NCBI GenBank assembly: GCA_022360535.1
Contig: JAKSCP010000110.1
Location: 1-7,087 of the forward strand
From: Pseudomonadales bacterium
Lineage (GTDB): Bacteria > Pseudomonadota > Gammaproteobacteria > Pseudomonadales > Pseudohongiellaceae
Length of the DNA: 7,087 nt
Reading direction: 5' to 3'
This document shows positions 1 through 5,724 of the stretch, piece by piece (position 1 is the first letter of the stretch; every line of letters starts with the position of its first letter). The notes under the pieces were generated by a model, which was not told the origin of the DNA, searched no databases, and was given only the letters and a program-made list of their open reading frames with translations. Position numbers and translations under genes: made by a program.

Positions 1-1
1 C

Positions 2-601
2 GCGCAAACGCTGGGGTTTCACTTGCTGGACAGCGGGGCGCTCTATCGGATTTTAGGTATCGCGGTGCTGAAATCAGGCACTGATCTGAATGACGGACCC
101 GCCGTTGCTGAACTCGCCAGCAGCCTGGATATCGCATTCAGTCCCACCGAGCCTGGGTCCGTGTTGCTCAACGGGGAGGATGTCTCCCTGCAAATCCGTA
201 CCGATGAAGGCAGTGACATGGCCTCCCGCGTCGGGGCTATCCCGGAAGCCAGACAGGCCTTGATGCAACGCCAGTTGGATTTCCGCAAACCTCCCGGTTT
301 AGTCGCCGATGGCAGGGATATGGGCACCGTGGTTTTTCCTGATGCGGTGCTCAAAATCTACCTCACAGCGAGCCCTGAAGAGAGAGCCCAAAGGCGATAT
401 AAGCAGTTGATAGATAAGGGTATTGGTGCTATCCTGCCCGCCCTTTTGCAGGACCTGAAGGAGCGTGATGCGCGCGATAGTGAGCGCAAAATATCACCTC
501 TGATACCCGCATCTGATGCCATCGTTTTAGACACCACTGAGTTGTCTGAAGAGCAGGTGACGGAGCGGGTAATGAAACTGGTCCATACCGCGCTGAACTG
601 A
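2..601 (+). CDS. cmk: Cytidylate (CMP/dCMP) kinase, 5'-truncated by window edge
   Basis: Transfers phosphate from ATP to CMP or dCMP in the cytoplasm, recycling pyrimidine nucleotides. The reading frame is open from base 2 to a TGA at 599-601 and gives 199 residues. By comparison with the roughly 227-residue E. coli enzyme, about 24 N-terminal residues, including the glycine-rich ATP-binding loop, lie outside the window. Visible family signatures are HLLDSGALYR near the left edge, the CMP-binding insert with EDVSLQIRTDE, the strongly conserved VADGRDMGTVVFPDA, the SPEERAQRR segment and the lid-type KERDARDSER. A TTG at base 23 is internal (inside HLLDSGA), not the start. The gene precedes rpsA, the classical cmk-rpsA order of gammaproteobacteria. 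Identification is by recalled family sequence. The missing N-terminus is an artefact of the cut, not a sign of a broken gene. Confidence 0.97.
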   Translation, partial: AQTLGFHLLDSGALYRILGIAVLKSGTDLNDGPAVAELASSLDIAFSPTEPGSVLLNGEDVSLQIRTDEGSDMASRVGAIPEARQALMQRQLDFRKPPGLVADGRDMGTVVFPDAVLKIYLTASPEERAQRRYKQLIDKGIGAILPALLQDLKERDARDSERKISPLIPASDAIVLDTTELSEEQVTERVMKLVHTALN

Positions 602-707
602 CGCAGCTCAGTACAGGCCGGCAAGAGGATGGTGGTTCCGGCTTGTGACACCAGCAAAAGCGAGCCTCGAATCGAATGTAACTGACCCATGGTTGCTGGA
701 TCATGGC

Positions 708-738
708 TTTATAATGTGCTTTATAAACACATTATAAA
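708..738. repeat. Perfect 11-bp AT-rich inverted repeat over the rpsA promoter/leader
   Basis: The left arm TTTATAATGTG (708-718) is the exact reverse complement of the right arm CACATTATAAA (728-738). They are separated by nine bases (CTTTATAAA), in which two further pairs can form. Both arms contain TATAAT, one on each strand. As DNA it has the shape of a dimeric repressor operator or a pair of opposed -10 boxes. As RNA, only if transcribed from upstream, it would be a weak A-U hairpin 24 bases before the rpsA start. No protein can be assigned to it. Confidence 0.7.
710..715 (+). promoter_or_regulatory. Consensus -10 box (TATAAT) of a probable rpsA promoter
   Basis: A perfect TATAAT lies 47 bases before the rpsA start codon, so transcripts would begin near 722 and carry a leader of about 40 nucleotides. 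No good -35 hexamer sits 16-18 bases upstream: position 687-692 reads CCATGG, the better CTGACC at 682-687 is 22 bases away, and TTGCTG at 693-698 is only 11 away. There is no TGn extension. The box lies in the left arm of the inverted repeat at 708-738, so whatever binds the repeat would compete with RNA polymerase. Some rpsA transcription may also enter from cmk. Confidence 0.5.
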
Positions 739-762
739 TATTTGAAATATTTGGATTAATTA

Positions 763-2439
763 ATGAGTGATAGTTTTGCAGATCTGTTCGAACAGAGTCT
801 GAATGAAATCGATATGACCCCAGGTGCCATCGTAACTGGCACCGTTATTGATATAGACACCGACTGGGTCACTGTCCACGCTGGACTGAAATCTGAAGGT
901 GTTATTCCCCGTACACAATTTTTAGACGAACAAGGCAACCTGTCCCTGGAAGTAGGGGACGAGGTGAAGGTAGCGCTGGAGACTGTCGAAGACGGTTTCG
1001 GCGAGACCCGACTGTCCAGAGAGAAGGCCAAGCGCGCCGAATCCTGGATGGAACTGGAAGCCGCCTACGAAAAGAACGATATCGTCACCGGTATTATCAA
1101 CGGCAAGGTTAAGGGTGGTTTCACCGTCGATCTGAACAATATTCGGGCCTTCCTGCCCGGTTCTCTGGTGGATGTGCGTCCAGTACGCGATACCCTGCAC
1201 CTGGAAGGCCAGGAGCTGGAATTCCGCCTAATCAAGTTGGATCGCAAGCGTAATAACGTCGTTGTCTCTCGACGTGCTGTGCTGGAATCAGTCAGCTCAG
1301 AAGAGCGTGATGCGTTGCTTGAGAAGTTGCAGGAAGGTATGTCTGTTAAGGGTATCGTAAAGAACCTGACAGACTACGGTGCCTTCGTTGACCTCGGCGG
1401 CGTCGATGGTCTACTCCATATTACCGACATGTCCTGGAAGCGCATCAAGCACCCCAGTGAAATAGTCAATGTTGGTGACGAGATTGACGTAAAAGTATTG
1501 AAGTACGATCGCGAGCGTAATCGTGTTTCTCTGGGTCTGAAGCAATTGGGTGAGGATCCCTGGGTTGCCATCAAGCAGCGTTACCCAGAAAACACCCGTG
1601 TTAAAGCAGTCGTTACCAATCTGACTGACTACGGTTGTTTCGCTGAGTTGGAAGAAGGTGTTGAAGGACTGGTTCACGTCTCTGAGATGGATTGGACCAA
1701 CAAGAATATTCACCCAAGCAAAGTCGTCCAGCTGGGTGACGAAGTTGAAGTCATGGTGCTCGACATCGATGAAGAACGTCGTCGCATCTCTCTCGGTATC
1801 AAGCAGTGTTTCCAAAATCCATGGGATGGATTCGCTGAGAACTTCAAGAAAGGCGACAAGATCACTGGCAGCATCAAGTCGATTACAGATTTCGGTATCT
1901 TCATCGGCCTCGATGGCAACATTGATGGCCTGGTTCATCTGTCAGATATTTCCTGGGATGAAGCTGGTGAAGAAGCAGTTCGCAACTACAAGAAGGGTGA
2001 TGAGATAGAAACTGTGATTCTGTCTATTGACCCGGAACGTGAGCGTATTTCGCTGGGCATCAAGCAGCTAGCGGATGATCCGTTCATGAACTACGCTTCT
2101 GAATTCGAGAAAGGCAGTATCGTTAAAGGTACTGTGACTGAACTCGATGCGAAATCAGCCGTCGTCAATTTGCAAGATGTTGTCGATGCAGTGCTGCGTG
2201 CTTCTGAAATCAGCAGAGACAAAGTGGAAGATGCAAGAAATGCACTGAAAGAAGGTGATGAAATTGATGTGAAAGTTGTTAGCATTGATCGCAAGAACCG
2301 GGTTATCAGTGTTTCCATCAAGGCTATTGAGATTGATGACGAGAAAGCGGCGATTCAAGAACACAAGAGCCAGGAAGGCAGTGATGTTTCTCCAGGCACC
2401 ATTGGTGACTTGATCAAAGCAGAAATGGACAAGAGCTAG
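763..2439 (+). CDS. rpsA: 30S ribosomal protein S1
   Basis: Largest small-subunit ribosomal protein. It binds single-stranded mRNA leaders and brings them to the 30S platform, which matters most for messages with weak Shine-Dalgarno sequences. The 558 residues match the usual 557 of E. coli, with six S1 (OB-fold) repeats at roughly 21-87, 105-171, 192-260, 277-347, 364-434 and 451-520. The first two are the divergent ribosome-binding pair; repeats 3-5 are the best conserved RNA-binding ones, with KNLTDYGAFVDLGGVDGLLH, TNLTDYGCFAELEEGVEGLV and KSITDFGIFIGLDGNIDGLV. Start: the ATG at 763 gives the family N-terminus (MSDSFADLFEQSLNEI). Only a poor GGA at 753-755 precedes it, and the leader is AT-rich. 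The E. coli rpsA leader also lacks a canonical Shine-Dalgarno and is repressed by its own product, so self-regulation is plausible here (inference). The gene lies between cmk and ihfB, as in many gammaproteobacteria. Confidence 0.99.
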   Translation: MSDSFADLFEQSLNEIDMTPGAIVTGTVIDIDTDWVTVHAGLKSEGVIPRTQFLDEQGNLSLEVGDEVKVALETVEDGFGETRLSREKAKRAESWMELEAAYEKNDIVTGIINGKVKGGFTVDLNNIRAFLPGSLVDVRPVRDTLHLEGQELEFRLIKLDRKRNNVVVSRRAVLESVSSEERDALLEKLQEGMSVKGIVKNLTDYGAFVDLGGVDGLLHITDMSWKRIKHPSEIVNVGDEIDVKVLKYDRERNRVSLGLKQLGEDPWVAIKQRYPENTRVKAVVTNLTDYGCFAELEEGVEGLVHVSEMDWTNKNIHPSKVVQLGDEVEVMVLDIDEERRRISLGIKQCFQNPWDGFAENFKKGDKITGSIKSITDFGIFIGLDGNIDGLVHLSDISWDEAGEEAVRNYKKGDEIETVILSIDPERERISLGIKQLADDPFMNYASEFEKGSIVKGTVTELDAKSAVVNLQDVVDAVLRASEISRDKVEDARNALKEGDEIDVKVVSIDRKNRVISVSIKAIEIDDEKAAIQEHKSQEGSDVSPGTIGDLIKAEMDKS

Positions 2440-2502
2440 CAATAGCGGTTAGCCAGCAAGTAACACGAAGGGCGCATTAGAGCGCGAGCGGGAAACAGGT
2501 AC

Positions 2503-2507
2503 AGGGG
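2503..2507 (+). promoter_or_regulatory. Ribosome binding site of ihfB
   Basis: AGGGG lies six bases before the ATG at 2514 and supports that start. The 74-base rpsA-ihfB gap shows no terminator and no convincing promoter, so ihfB is probably read at least partly from rpsA. A separate promoter inside rpsA, as known in E. coli, cannot be excluded. Confidence 0.7.
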
Positions 2508-2513
2508 ATAATA

Positions 2514-2816
2514 ATGACGAAGTCTGAACTGATCGATCGCATCGCTAGTAAACAAACTCAGCTTTCTTCTAAAGATGTTGAGCTGGCCGTTAAAGCTATT
2601 CTCGAGTACATGTCTCAGGTACTGTCGGAAGGTGGTCGCATTGAAATTCGGGGCTTCGGCAGTTTTTCATTACACTACCGTGTGCCTAGAATTGGTCGCA
2701 ATCCAAAGACGGGTACGCCAGTTGCTCTGAGCGGAAAATATGTGCCGCACTTCAAGCCTGGAAAGGAGTTACGTGACCGCGTCAACAACAGCATGCTAGC
2801 GGAACAGCAGATTTAG
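2514..2816 (+). CDS. ihfB: Integration host factor beta subunit
   Basis: Small nucleoid protein that pairs with IHF-alpha and bends DNA sharply at specific sites, shaping promoters, recombination and replication origins. The 100 residues carry the whole HU/IHF fold: the helical dimerisation part (about 1-40), GFGSF at 47-51, and the beta-ribbon arm PRIGRNPKTG at 58-67 with the DNA-intercalating proline at residue 64. KYVPHFKPGKELRDRVN follows. The opening MTKSELIDRIA and the IEIRGFGSFSLHYR segment identify the beta subunit rather than alpha or HU. It is about six residues longer than the 94-residue E. coli protein, ending in a short tail (NNSMLAEQQI) of unknown role. The partner gene ihfA is not in the window. 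The rpsA-ihfB order is the standard one, and a strong terminator follows. Confidence 0.98.
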   Translation: MTKSELIDRIASKQTQLSSKDVELAVKAILEYMSQVLSEGGRIEIRGFGSFSLHYRVPRIGRNPKTGTPVALSGKYVPHFKPGKELRDRVNNSMLAEQQI

Positions 2817-2848
2817 CTGCTTTCTCTCTAGCAACACGCTCACTGACG

Positions 2849-2880
2849 AACGGCATGACCCCTGGGGTTATGCCGTTTTT
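2849..2880 (+). terminator. Strong intrinsic terminator after ihfB
   Basis: Arms at 2849-2862 (AACGGCATGACCCC) and 2864-2877 (GGGGTTATGCCGTT) pair over 14 positions with one G-U wobble. The tip must open by at least one pair to make a loop. The stem runs into TTTTT (2876-2880), then CATTTT. It lies 33 bases past the ihfB stop and separates the rpsA-ihfB unit from lapA. On the opposite strand no T-run follows the hairpin, so it should act only on + strand transcription. Confidence 0.93.
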
Positions 2881-2894
2881 CATTTTGGCTGTAT

Positions 2895-2904
2895 CGATTA
2901 ATCG
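2895..2904. repeat. 10-bp perfect palindrome CGATTAATCG upstream of lapA
   Basis: Exact self-complementary decamer between the ihfB terminator and lapA, about 31 bases before the lapA ATG. Because the terminator should isolate lapA from upstream reading, the lapA-lapB-pyrF promoter is expected in 2881-2935, and this palindrome would sit on it. Candidate elements are poor: TTGGCT at 2885-2890 and TTTAAA at 2905-2910 are only 14 bases apart. It could be an operator or chance, since short palindromes are common in AT-rich spacers. Confidence 0.3.
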
Positions 2905-2935
2905 TTTAAAGGAATGACAAGCGAGCTCAAAACCG

Positions 2936-3247
2936 ATGCGTAAGTTAGGTAATGTGTTCTCTGGACTGTTTTTGGTTTTGGTGTTTATAGCCAGCATCAG
3001 CTTCTCCTATTTCAACACCACTGAAGTCAGCATCTCGCTGGGAAGTATCGAATTTTCTCCATTGCCAGTTTCGGTATGGATTATCGGTGCCTTTGTCAGC
3101 GGCGGTACCCTTGGCTTGCTATTGGGATTGGGCCTGGTAAAGCAGTTAAAGTCGCGCGCTGAGATTAGAAGGCTCAATAAAAAACTCACCGAGTCGCAGC
3201 AGGAAGTGTCCCAACTACGTTCAATGACGTTGAAGGATCTGGAATAG
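2936..3247 (+). CDS. lapA: LapA family inner-membrane protein (DUF1049)
   Basis: Small inner-membrane partner of LapB (YciS in E. coli) in lipopolysaccharide assembly and LpxC control. LapB is the better characterised of the pair and the precise task of LapA is less certain. The 103 residues fit the family (102 in E. coli): a membrane helix at about 7-26, a short polar loop with NTTEVSISLGSIEFSPLP, a second, glycine-rich helix at about 45-68 (WIIGAFVSGGTLGLLLGLGL), then a charged coiled-coil-like tail from 69 (KQLKSRAEIRRLNKKLTESQ). The start is the only ATG before the first helix, because the frame is closed by a TGA at 2915-2917. No good ribosome binding site is correctly placed: AAAGGA at 2908-2913 is 22 bases upstream. 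One base separates its stop from lapB. Confidence 0.93.
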   Translation: MRKLGNVFSGLFLVLVFIASISFSYFNTTEVSISLGSIEFSPLPVSVWIIGAFVSGGTLGLLLGLGLVKQLKSRAEIRRLNKKLTESQQEVSQLRSMTLKDLE

Positions 3248-3248
3248 C

Positions 3249-4436
3249 ATGGACAGCTTACTGATCTACTTGTTGCTATTGTTAGCAGTCATAGCAGGGT
3301 GGTTGATGGGGCGTCTAACTGCTCGCAGCAAAACCGTAAAGCCGCGAAATACCCAAACGATTTTTCAGGACTACTTCGTTGGTCTCAACTATTTGCTGAA
3401 CGATGAGCCTGATGAAGCGATCGATACCTTTATCAAGGCGCTGGAGATCAACAGCGACACCATCGAAACTCATCTCGCATTAGGGGCCTTGTTGCGTCGG
3501 CGGGGCAAGGTCGACAAGGCGATAAAAGTTCATCAAACCTTGTTGGCACGGCAAGGGCTGGATAAATCATTCTTCGATTCCACGCGATTGCAGCTGGCAA
3601 TGGATTACATTTCCGCGGGCTTGCTGGATCGGGCTGAAAGGTTACTCAAAGAGATTCAGGACGAAGGCGGAGAGGCTCGCTGGGAGGCATTGAAGCATCT
3701 GGTGACCATCTACCAAACAGAGAAGGAATGGGAGCTCGCACTAAACAGTGTGGAGGCTCTGTTACGAAACTCAGCCTATAAGAAGGACACGGAACTGCGT
3801 TCAATTGCAGCCCATTACTGCTGCGAACTGGCCGAAGACTTATTGCGGCAAAATCAACTAAACCGTGCTAGAGATCAGATTCGTCGCGCGTTTACCTTTG
3901 ATCGCAAACACGTGCGTGCTTCACTGTTGTTGGCGAAATTGGAGCAACGACTAGGCAACACTGCAACCGCCGTGAAAGAACTGATCCGGGTACGCACCAA
4001 CTACCCCGATTTCAGCTCCTACGTACTGGAGCTGCTGAGCGAGTGGCATCGAGGCGCGGATCAGGAAGAAGAGCTGGAAACTTTATTGGCAGAGCAACTG
4101 GCTACTTCACCTGATGCGTTTTTGCTGCAACATCTCGCTCAATTCATTCACAATAAGCGAGGCAATGCTGCTGCCATGGAGTTTTTGGAATCCCACTATG
4201 ACAAACACCCTTCCCTGGAAGGGATGGTGTCACTGCTGAGTTTGCATATGGCGGAGGCGGAGGGCTCAGTGAATGAGGATCTGTCGAGGATCAAAGATAG
4301 GCTCGCGGCGATCTTACAAAAACAATACAGCTATCAATGCAATCATTGCGGTTATGAATCCCGCAATCTGTATTGGCTGTGTCCCAGCTGTCAGCGCTGG
4401 GATAAGACAGGGCCAATCACACAGGACATGGCCTGA
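3249..4436 (+). CDS. lapB: Lipopolysaccharide assembly protein B (TPR and rubredoxin-like)
   Basis: Inner-membrane-anchored regulator (YciM in E. coli) that works with the protease FtsH to degrade LpxC, the committed enzyme of lipid A synthesis, and so balances lipopolysaccharide against phospholipid. The 395 residues (389 in E. coli) show one N-terminal membrane helix at about 4-21, then tetratricopeptide repeats filling the cytoplasmic body, starting with YFVGLNYLLNDEPDEAIDTF near residue 42 and continuing with HLALGALLRRRGKVDKAIKVHQ. The C-terminal rubredoxin-type metal site has all four cysteines: C364, C367, C378 and C381 (CNHC and CPSC), with the conserved LYWLCPSC. Start: ATG one base after the lapA stop, with GGA at 3241-3243 and AAGGA at 3233-3237, so translation is likely coupled to lapA. 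No defect is visible. Confidence 0.97.
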   Translation: MDSLLIYLLLLLAVIAGWLMGRLTARSKTVKPRNTQTIFQDYFVGLNYLLNDEPDEAIDTFIKALEINSDTIETHLALGALLRRRGKVDKAIKVHQTLLARQGLDKSFFDSTRLQLAMDYISAGLLDRAERLLKEIQDEGGEARWEALKHLVTIYQTEKEWELALNSVEALLRNSAYKKDTELRSIAAHYCCELAEDLLRQNQLNRARDQIRRAFTFDRKHVRASLLLAKLEQRLGNTATAVKELIRVRTNYPDFSSYVLELLSEWHRGADQEEELETLLAEQLATSPDAFLLQHLAQFIHNKRGNAAAMEFLESHYDKHPSLEGMVSLLSLHMAEAEGSVNEDLSRIKDRLAAILQKQYSYQCNHCGYESRNLYWLCPSCQRWDKTGPITQDMA

Positions 4437-4447
4437 CAATTCCAACC

Positions 4448-4455
4448 AGGAGGAG
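4448..4455 (+). promoter_or_regulatory. Strong ribosome binding site fixing a TTG start for pyrF
   Basis: AGGAGGAG, close to the ideal Shine-Dalgarno sequence, ends seven bases before the TTG at 4463. This spacing, together with the family N-terminus that follows, decides in favour of the TTG start. Confidence 0.85.
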
Positions 4456-4462
4456 CGTTCAA

Positions 4463-5158
4463 TTGGATAAGCCCATCATCATCGCATTGGATTTCGAAAC
4501 CGACGAAGAGGCGCTGGCTTTGTTAGATAAACTGGATCCGGCATTGTGCCGGGTGAAGATTGGCAAGGAGTTGTTCACCGCCTGCGGGCCACAATTCGTG
4601 CGAACGGTGGTTGGCCGCGGATTCGATGTATTCCTCGATCTTAAGTTTCACGACATTCCCAATACCGTGGCCCGAGCGGCTGCCCGGGCGGCCGACTTGG
4701 GTGTGTGGATGATGAATATTCATGCGGCGGGAGGTATGGCGATGATGGAGGAAACTCGCAAGACTTTGGAAGCTTTCGGAAATGATAGGCCACATTTGAT
4801 TGCAGTAACCGTGCTGACCAGCCTGAGTCAGGAAGATCTGACAGCCATAGGACTGAACTGCACACCCCAGGAGCAGGTGCTGAGACTGGCTCGACTCAGC
4901 AGACAGGCTGGGCTGGATGGTGTGGTATGTTCCGCCGCTGAAACATCGGCGCTGAGGAGTGAGATTGGCGATGACTTTCTCCTGGTTACGCCGGGCATTC
5001 GCCGCCCGGAAGATGCCACTGGTGATCAAAAGCGAGTGGTCGGTCCAGCCGAAGCCATGGCGAACGGCAGCAGCTATTTGGTTGTTGGGCGTCCCATCAC
5101 TCGGGCAGCTTCACCTTTGCAGGCCCTGGAAGAATTCAATTCGGCTGCCGCTGGCTAA
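4463..5158 (+). CDS. pyrF: Orotidine 5'-phosphate decarboxylase
   Basis: Last step of de novo UMP synthesis: removes CO2 from orotidine monophosphate in the cytoplasm without a cofactor. The 231-residue TIM barrel is typical of the short bacterial form (E. coli 245). Visible active-site elements: D10 in IIIALDF on strand 1, K32 in CRVKIGKELF, the catalytic triad D59, K61 and D64 in FLDLKFHDIPNT, the NIHAAGG strand, the phosphate-loop segment TPGIR (176-180), and VVGRPI (207-212) with phosphate-binding R210. Start is TTG, read as Met. No earlier start in the frame gives a family-like N-terminus, and the binding site at 4448-4455 fits. It follows lapB by 26 bases and is probably co-transcribed with it. 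The same lapA-lapB-pyrF order is familiar in E. coli (yciS-yciM-pyrF). No residue is missing. Confidence 0.98.
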   Translation: MDKPIIIALDFETDEEALALLDKLDPALCRVKIGKELFTACGPQFVRTVVGRGFDVFLDLKFHDIPNTVARAAARAADLGVWMMNIHAAGGMAMMEETRKTLEAFGNDRPHLIAVTVLTSLSQEDLTAIGLNCTPQEQVLRLARLSRQAGLDGVVCSAAETSALRSEIGDDFLLVTPGIRRPEDATGDQKRVVGPAEAMANGSSYLVVGRPITRAASPLQALEEFNSAAAG

Positions 5159-5185
5159 TTCCTGGTTCTGGACTAGACTGAATGG

Positions 5186-5208
5186 AGCAATCTACCGGTT
5201 GCTTTATT
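5186..5208 (+). terminator. Possible weak terminator after pyrF
   Basis: Seven-pair stem: AGCAATC at 5186-5192 with GGTTGCT at 5197-5203 (one T-G pair) and a TACC tetraloop. It is followed by a short, interrupted T-run (TTTATT, 5203-5208). The stem is low in G-C and the tail is poor, so partial read-through into the next gene is likely. It lies 27 bases past the pyrF stop. Confidence 0.35.
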
Positions 5209-5231
5209 AACTAACTGATAAGGAAATTAGT

Positions 5232-5540
5232 ATGTCTACACTGAACTTGATTCGGGCTGCCCTGACAGCATTGGTGCTGATCTTTGCCCCAGCAACTCTT
5301 GCTGCACAAGCACCCCAGGAAATCACCCAGGCTGTTGAGCAGGTTGATATCAACACAGCCGATGCGGCCACCATCGCAGTCTCATTAGAGGGAGTGGGTA
5401 TGGTGAGAGCAAAGGAAATCGTTGCCTATCGCACTATGTTCGGCAATTTCAAAAGCATCGATGAGTTGTTGGAGGTGCCAGGTATCGGCGCCGCTACATT
5501 GGAGAAGAACCGCGCCCGGATCATCATTTCCGGCGATTAA
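5232..5540 (+). CDS. Secreted ComEA-like helix-hairpin-helix DNA-binding protein
   Basis: Small exported protein of the ComEA family, whose helix-hairpin-helix pair binds DNA without sequence specificity. In naturally competent bacteria such proteins pull incoming DNA into the periplasm, but many gammaproteobacteria carry a short copy of unproven role. The 102 residues show a signal peptide (LIRAALTALVLIFAPATLA, likely cut near residue 24-25), a short linker, then VDINTADAATI at 38-48, the first hairpin GVG at 54-56 with AKEIVAYR, FKSIDELLEV at 73-82, and the second hairpin PGIG at 83-86. The ribosome binding site AAGGA (5220-5224) is seven bases before the ATG. It stands alone with 73 and 184 bases of spacer. 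In P. aeruginosa a homologue sits next to wbpM at the O-antigen locus edge, so the position here fits. No comEC or pilus genes are visible to support a competence role. Confidence 0.9.
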   Translation: MSTLNLIRAALTALVLIFAPATLAAQAPQEITQAVEQVDINTADAATIAVSLEGVGMVRAKEIVAYRTMFGNFKSIDELLEVPGIGAATLEKNRARIIISGD

Positions 5541-5607
5541 GAGTGGTGGCATTGCCTATGCACGGCAGGTAGCGGGTGTCTCCGGATTGCCGCTTGTACA
5601 CTCGATT

Positions 5608-5661
5608 AGGCACTTTCCTGAATACTTTCAATGACACTTTCAGAAAGCCATGAAAGTGCCT
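5608..5661. repeat. Inverted repeat with three 12-base-phased ACTTTC motifs
   Basis: AGGCACTTTC (5608-5617) and GAAAGTGCCT (5652-5661) are exact reverse complements around a 34-base centre. Pairing can extend outward to 5604 and 5665 through two wobbles. Within the left arm and centre, ACTTTC occurs at 5612, 5624 and 5636, exactly 12 bases apart, and its inverse GAAAGT at 5652 is in the right arm. The centre can also pair internally (CTGAA at 5618-5622 with TTCAG at 5639-5643). TTTTATT after the right arm would let it serve as a terminator for the HhH gene. The phased repeats directly ahead of a -10 box look more like a regulator binding array. Both readings are inference. Confidence 0.6.
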
Positions 5662-5688
5662 GATTTTATTGCTAAAACTCTCTATAAT
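5660..5688 (+). promoter_or_regulatory. Probable promoter of the glycan gene pair
   Basis: A perfect TATAAT at 5683-5688 lies 17 bases downstream of CTGATT (5660-5665), a weak -35 matching TTGACA at three of six positions. Transcription would start near 5695, giving about 30 bases of leader before the ATG at 5725. The -35 overlaps the right end of the inverted repeat at 5608-5661, so a protein on the repeat could activate or block this promoter. Confidence 0.5.
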
Positions 5689-5724
5689 TCGGCAGCATAA
5701 GGATCGCAAACAAGCATCTCCACT

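Noticed and set aside
23..25. TTG considered as the start of the CMP kinase
   Set aside because: The frame is open upstream and the family sequence (HLLDSGA) continues across it. The real start and the ATP-binding loop are left of the window.
617..653. Small stems after cmk (GCCGG 617-621 with CCGGC 638-642; TGGTG 630-634 with CACCA 649-653) considered as a cmk terminator
   Set aside because: The two stems exclude each other, the loops are long and no T-run follows, so termination is not supported. Read-through from cmk into rpsA remains possible.
1411..1938. 175-codon open frame on the minus strand inside rpsA, and several other long antisense frames across rpsA and pyrF
   Set aside because: They lie fully inside strongly conserved genes, have no ribosome binding site or recognisable domain, and arise from the codon bias of the sense gene.
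1658..2008. 116-codon + strand frame overlapping rpsA in another phase
   Set aside because: Low-complexity, serine-rich product with no family resemblance. rpsA is intact and conserved through this stretch, so this is a frame shadow.
5541..5607. Search for a small gene or RNA between the HhH gene and the inverted repeat
   Set aside because: Only short chance symmetries (GGCA/TGCC) are present, and + strand frames here are out-of-phase continuations from the HhH gene with no start signal.
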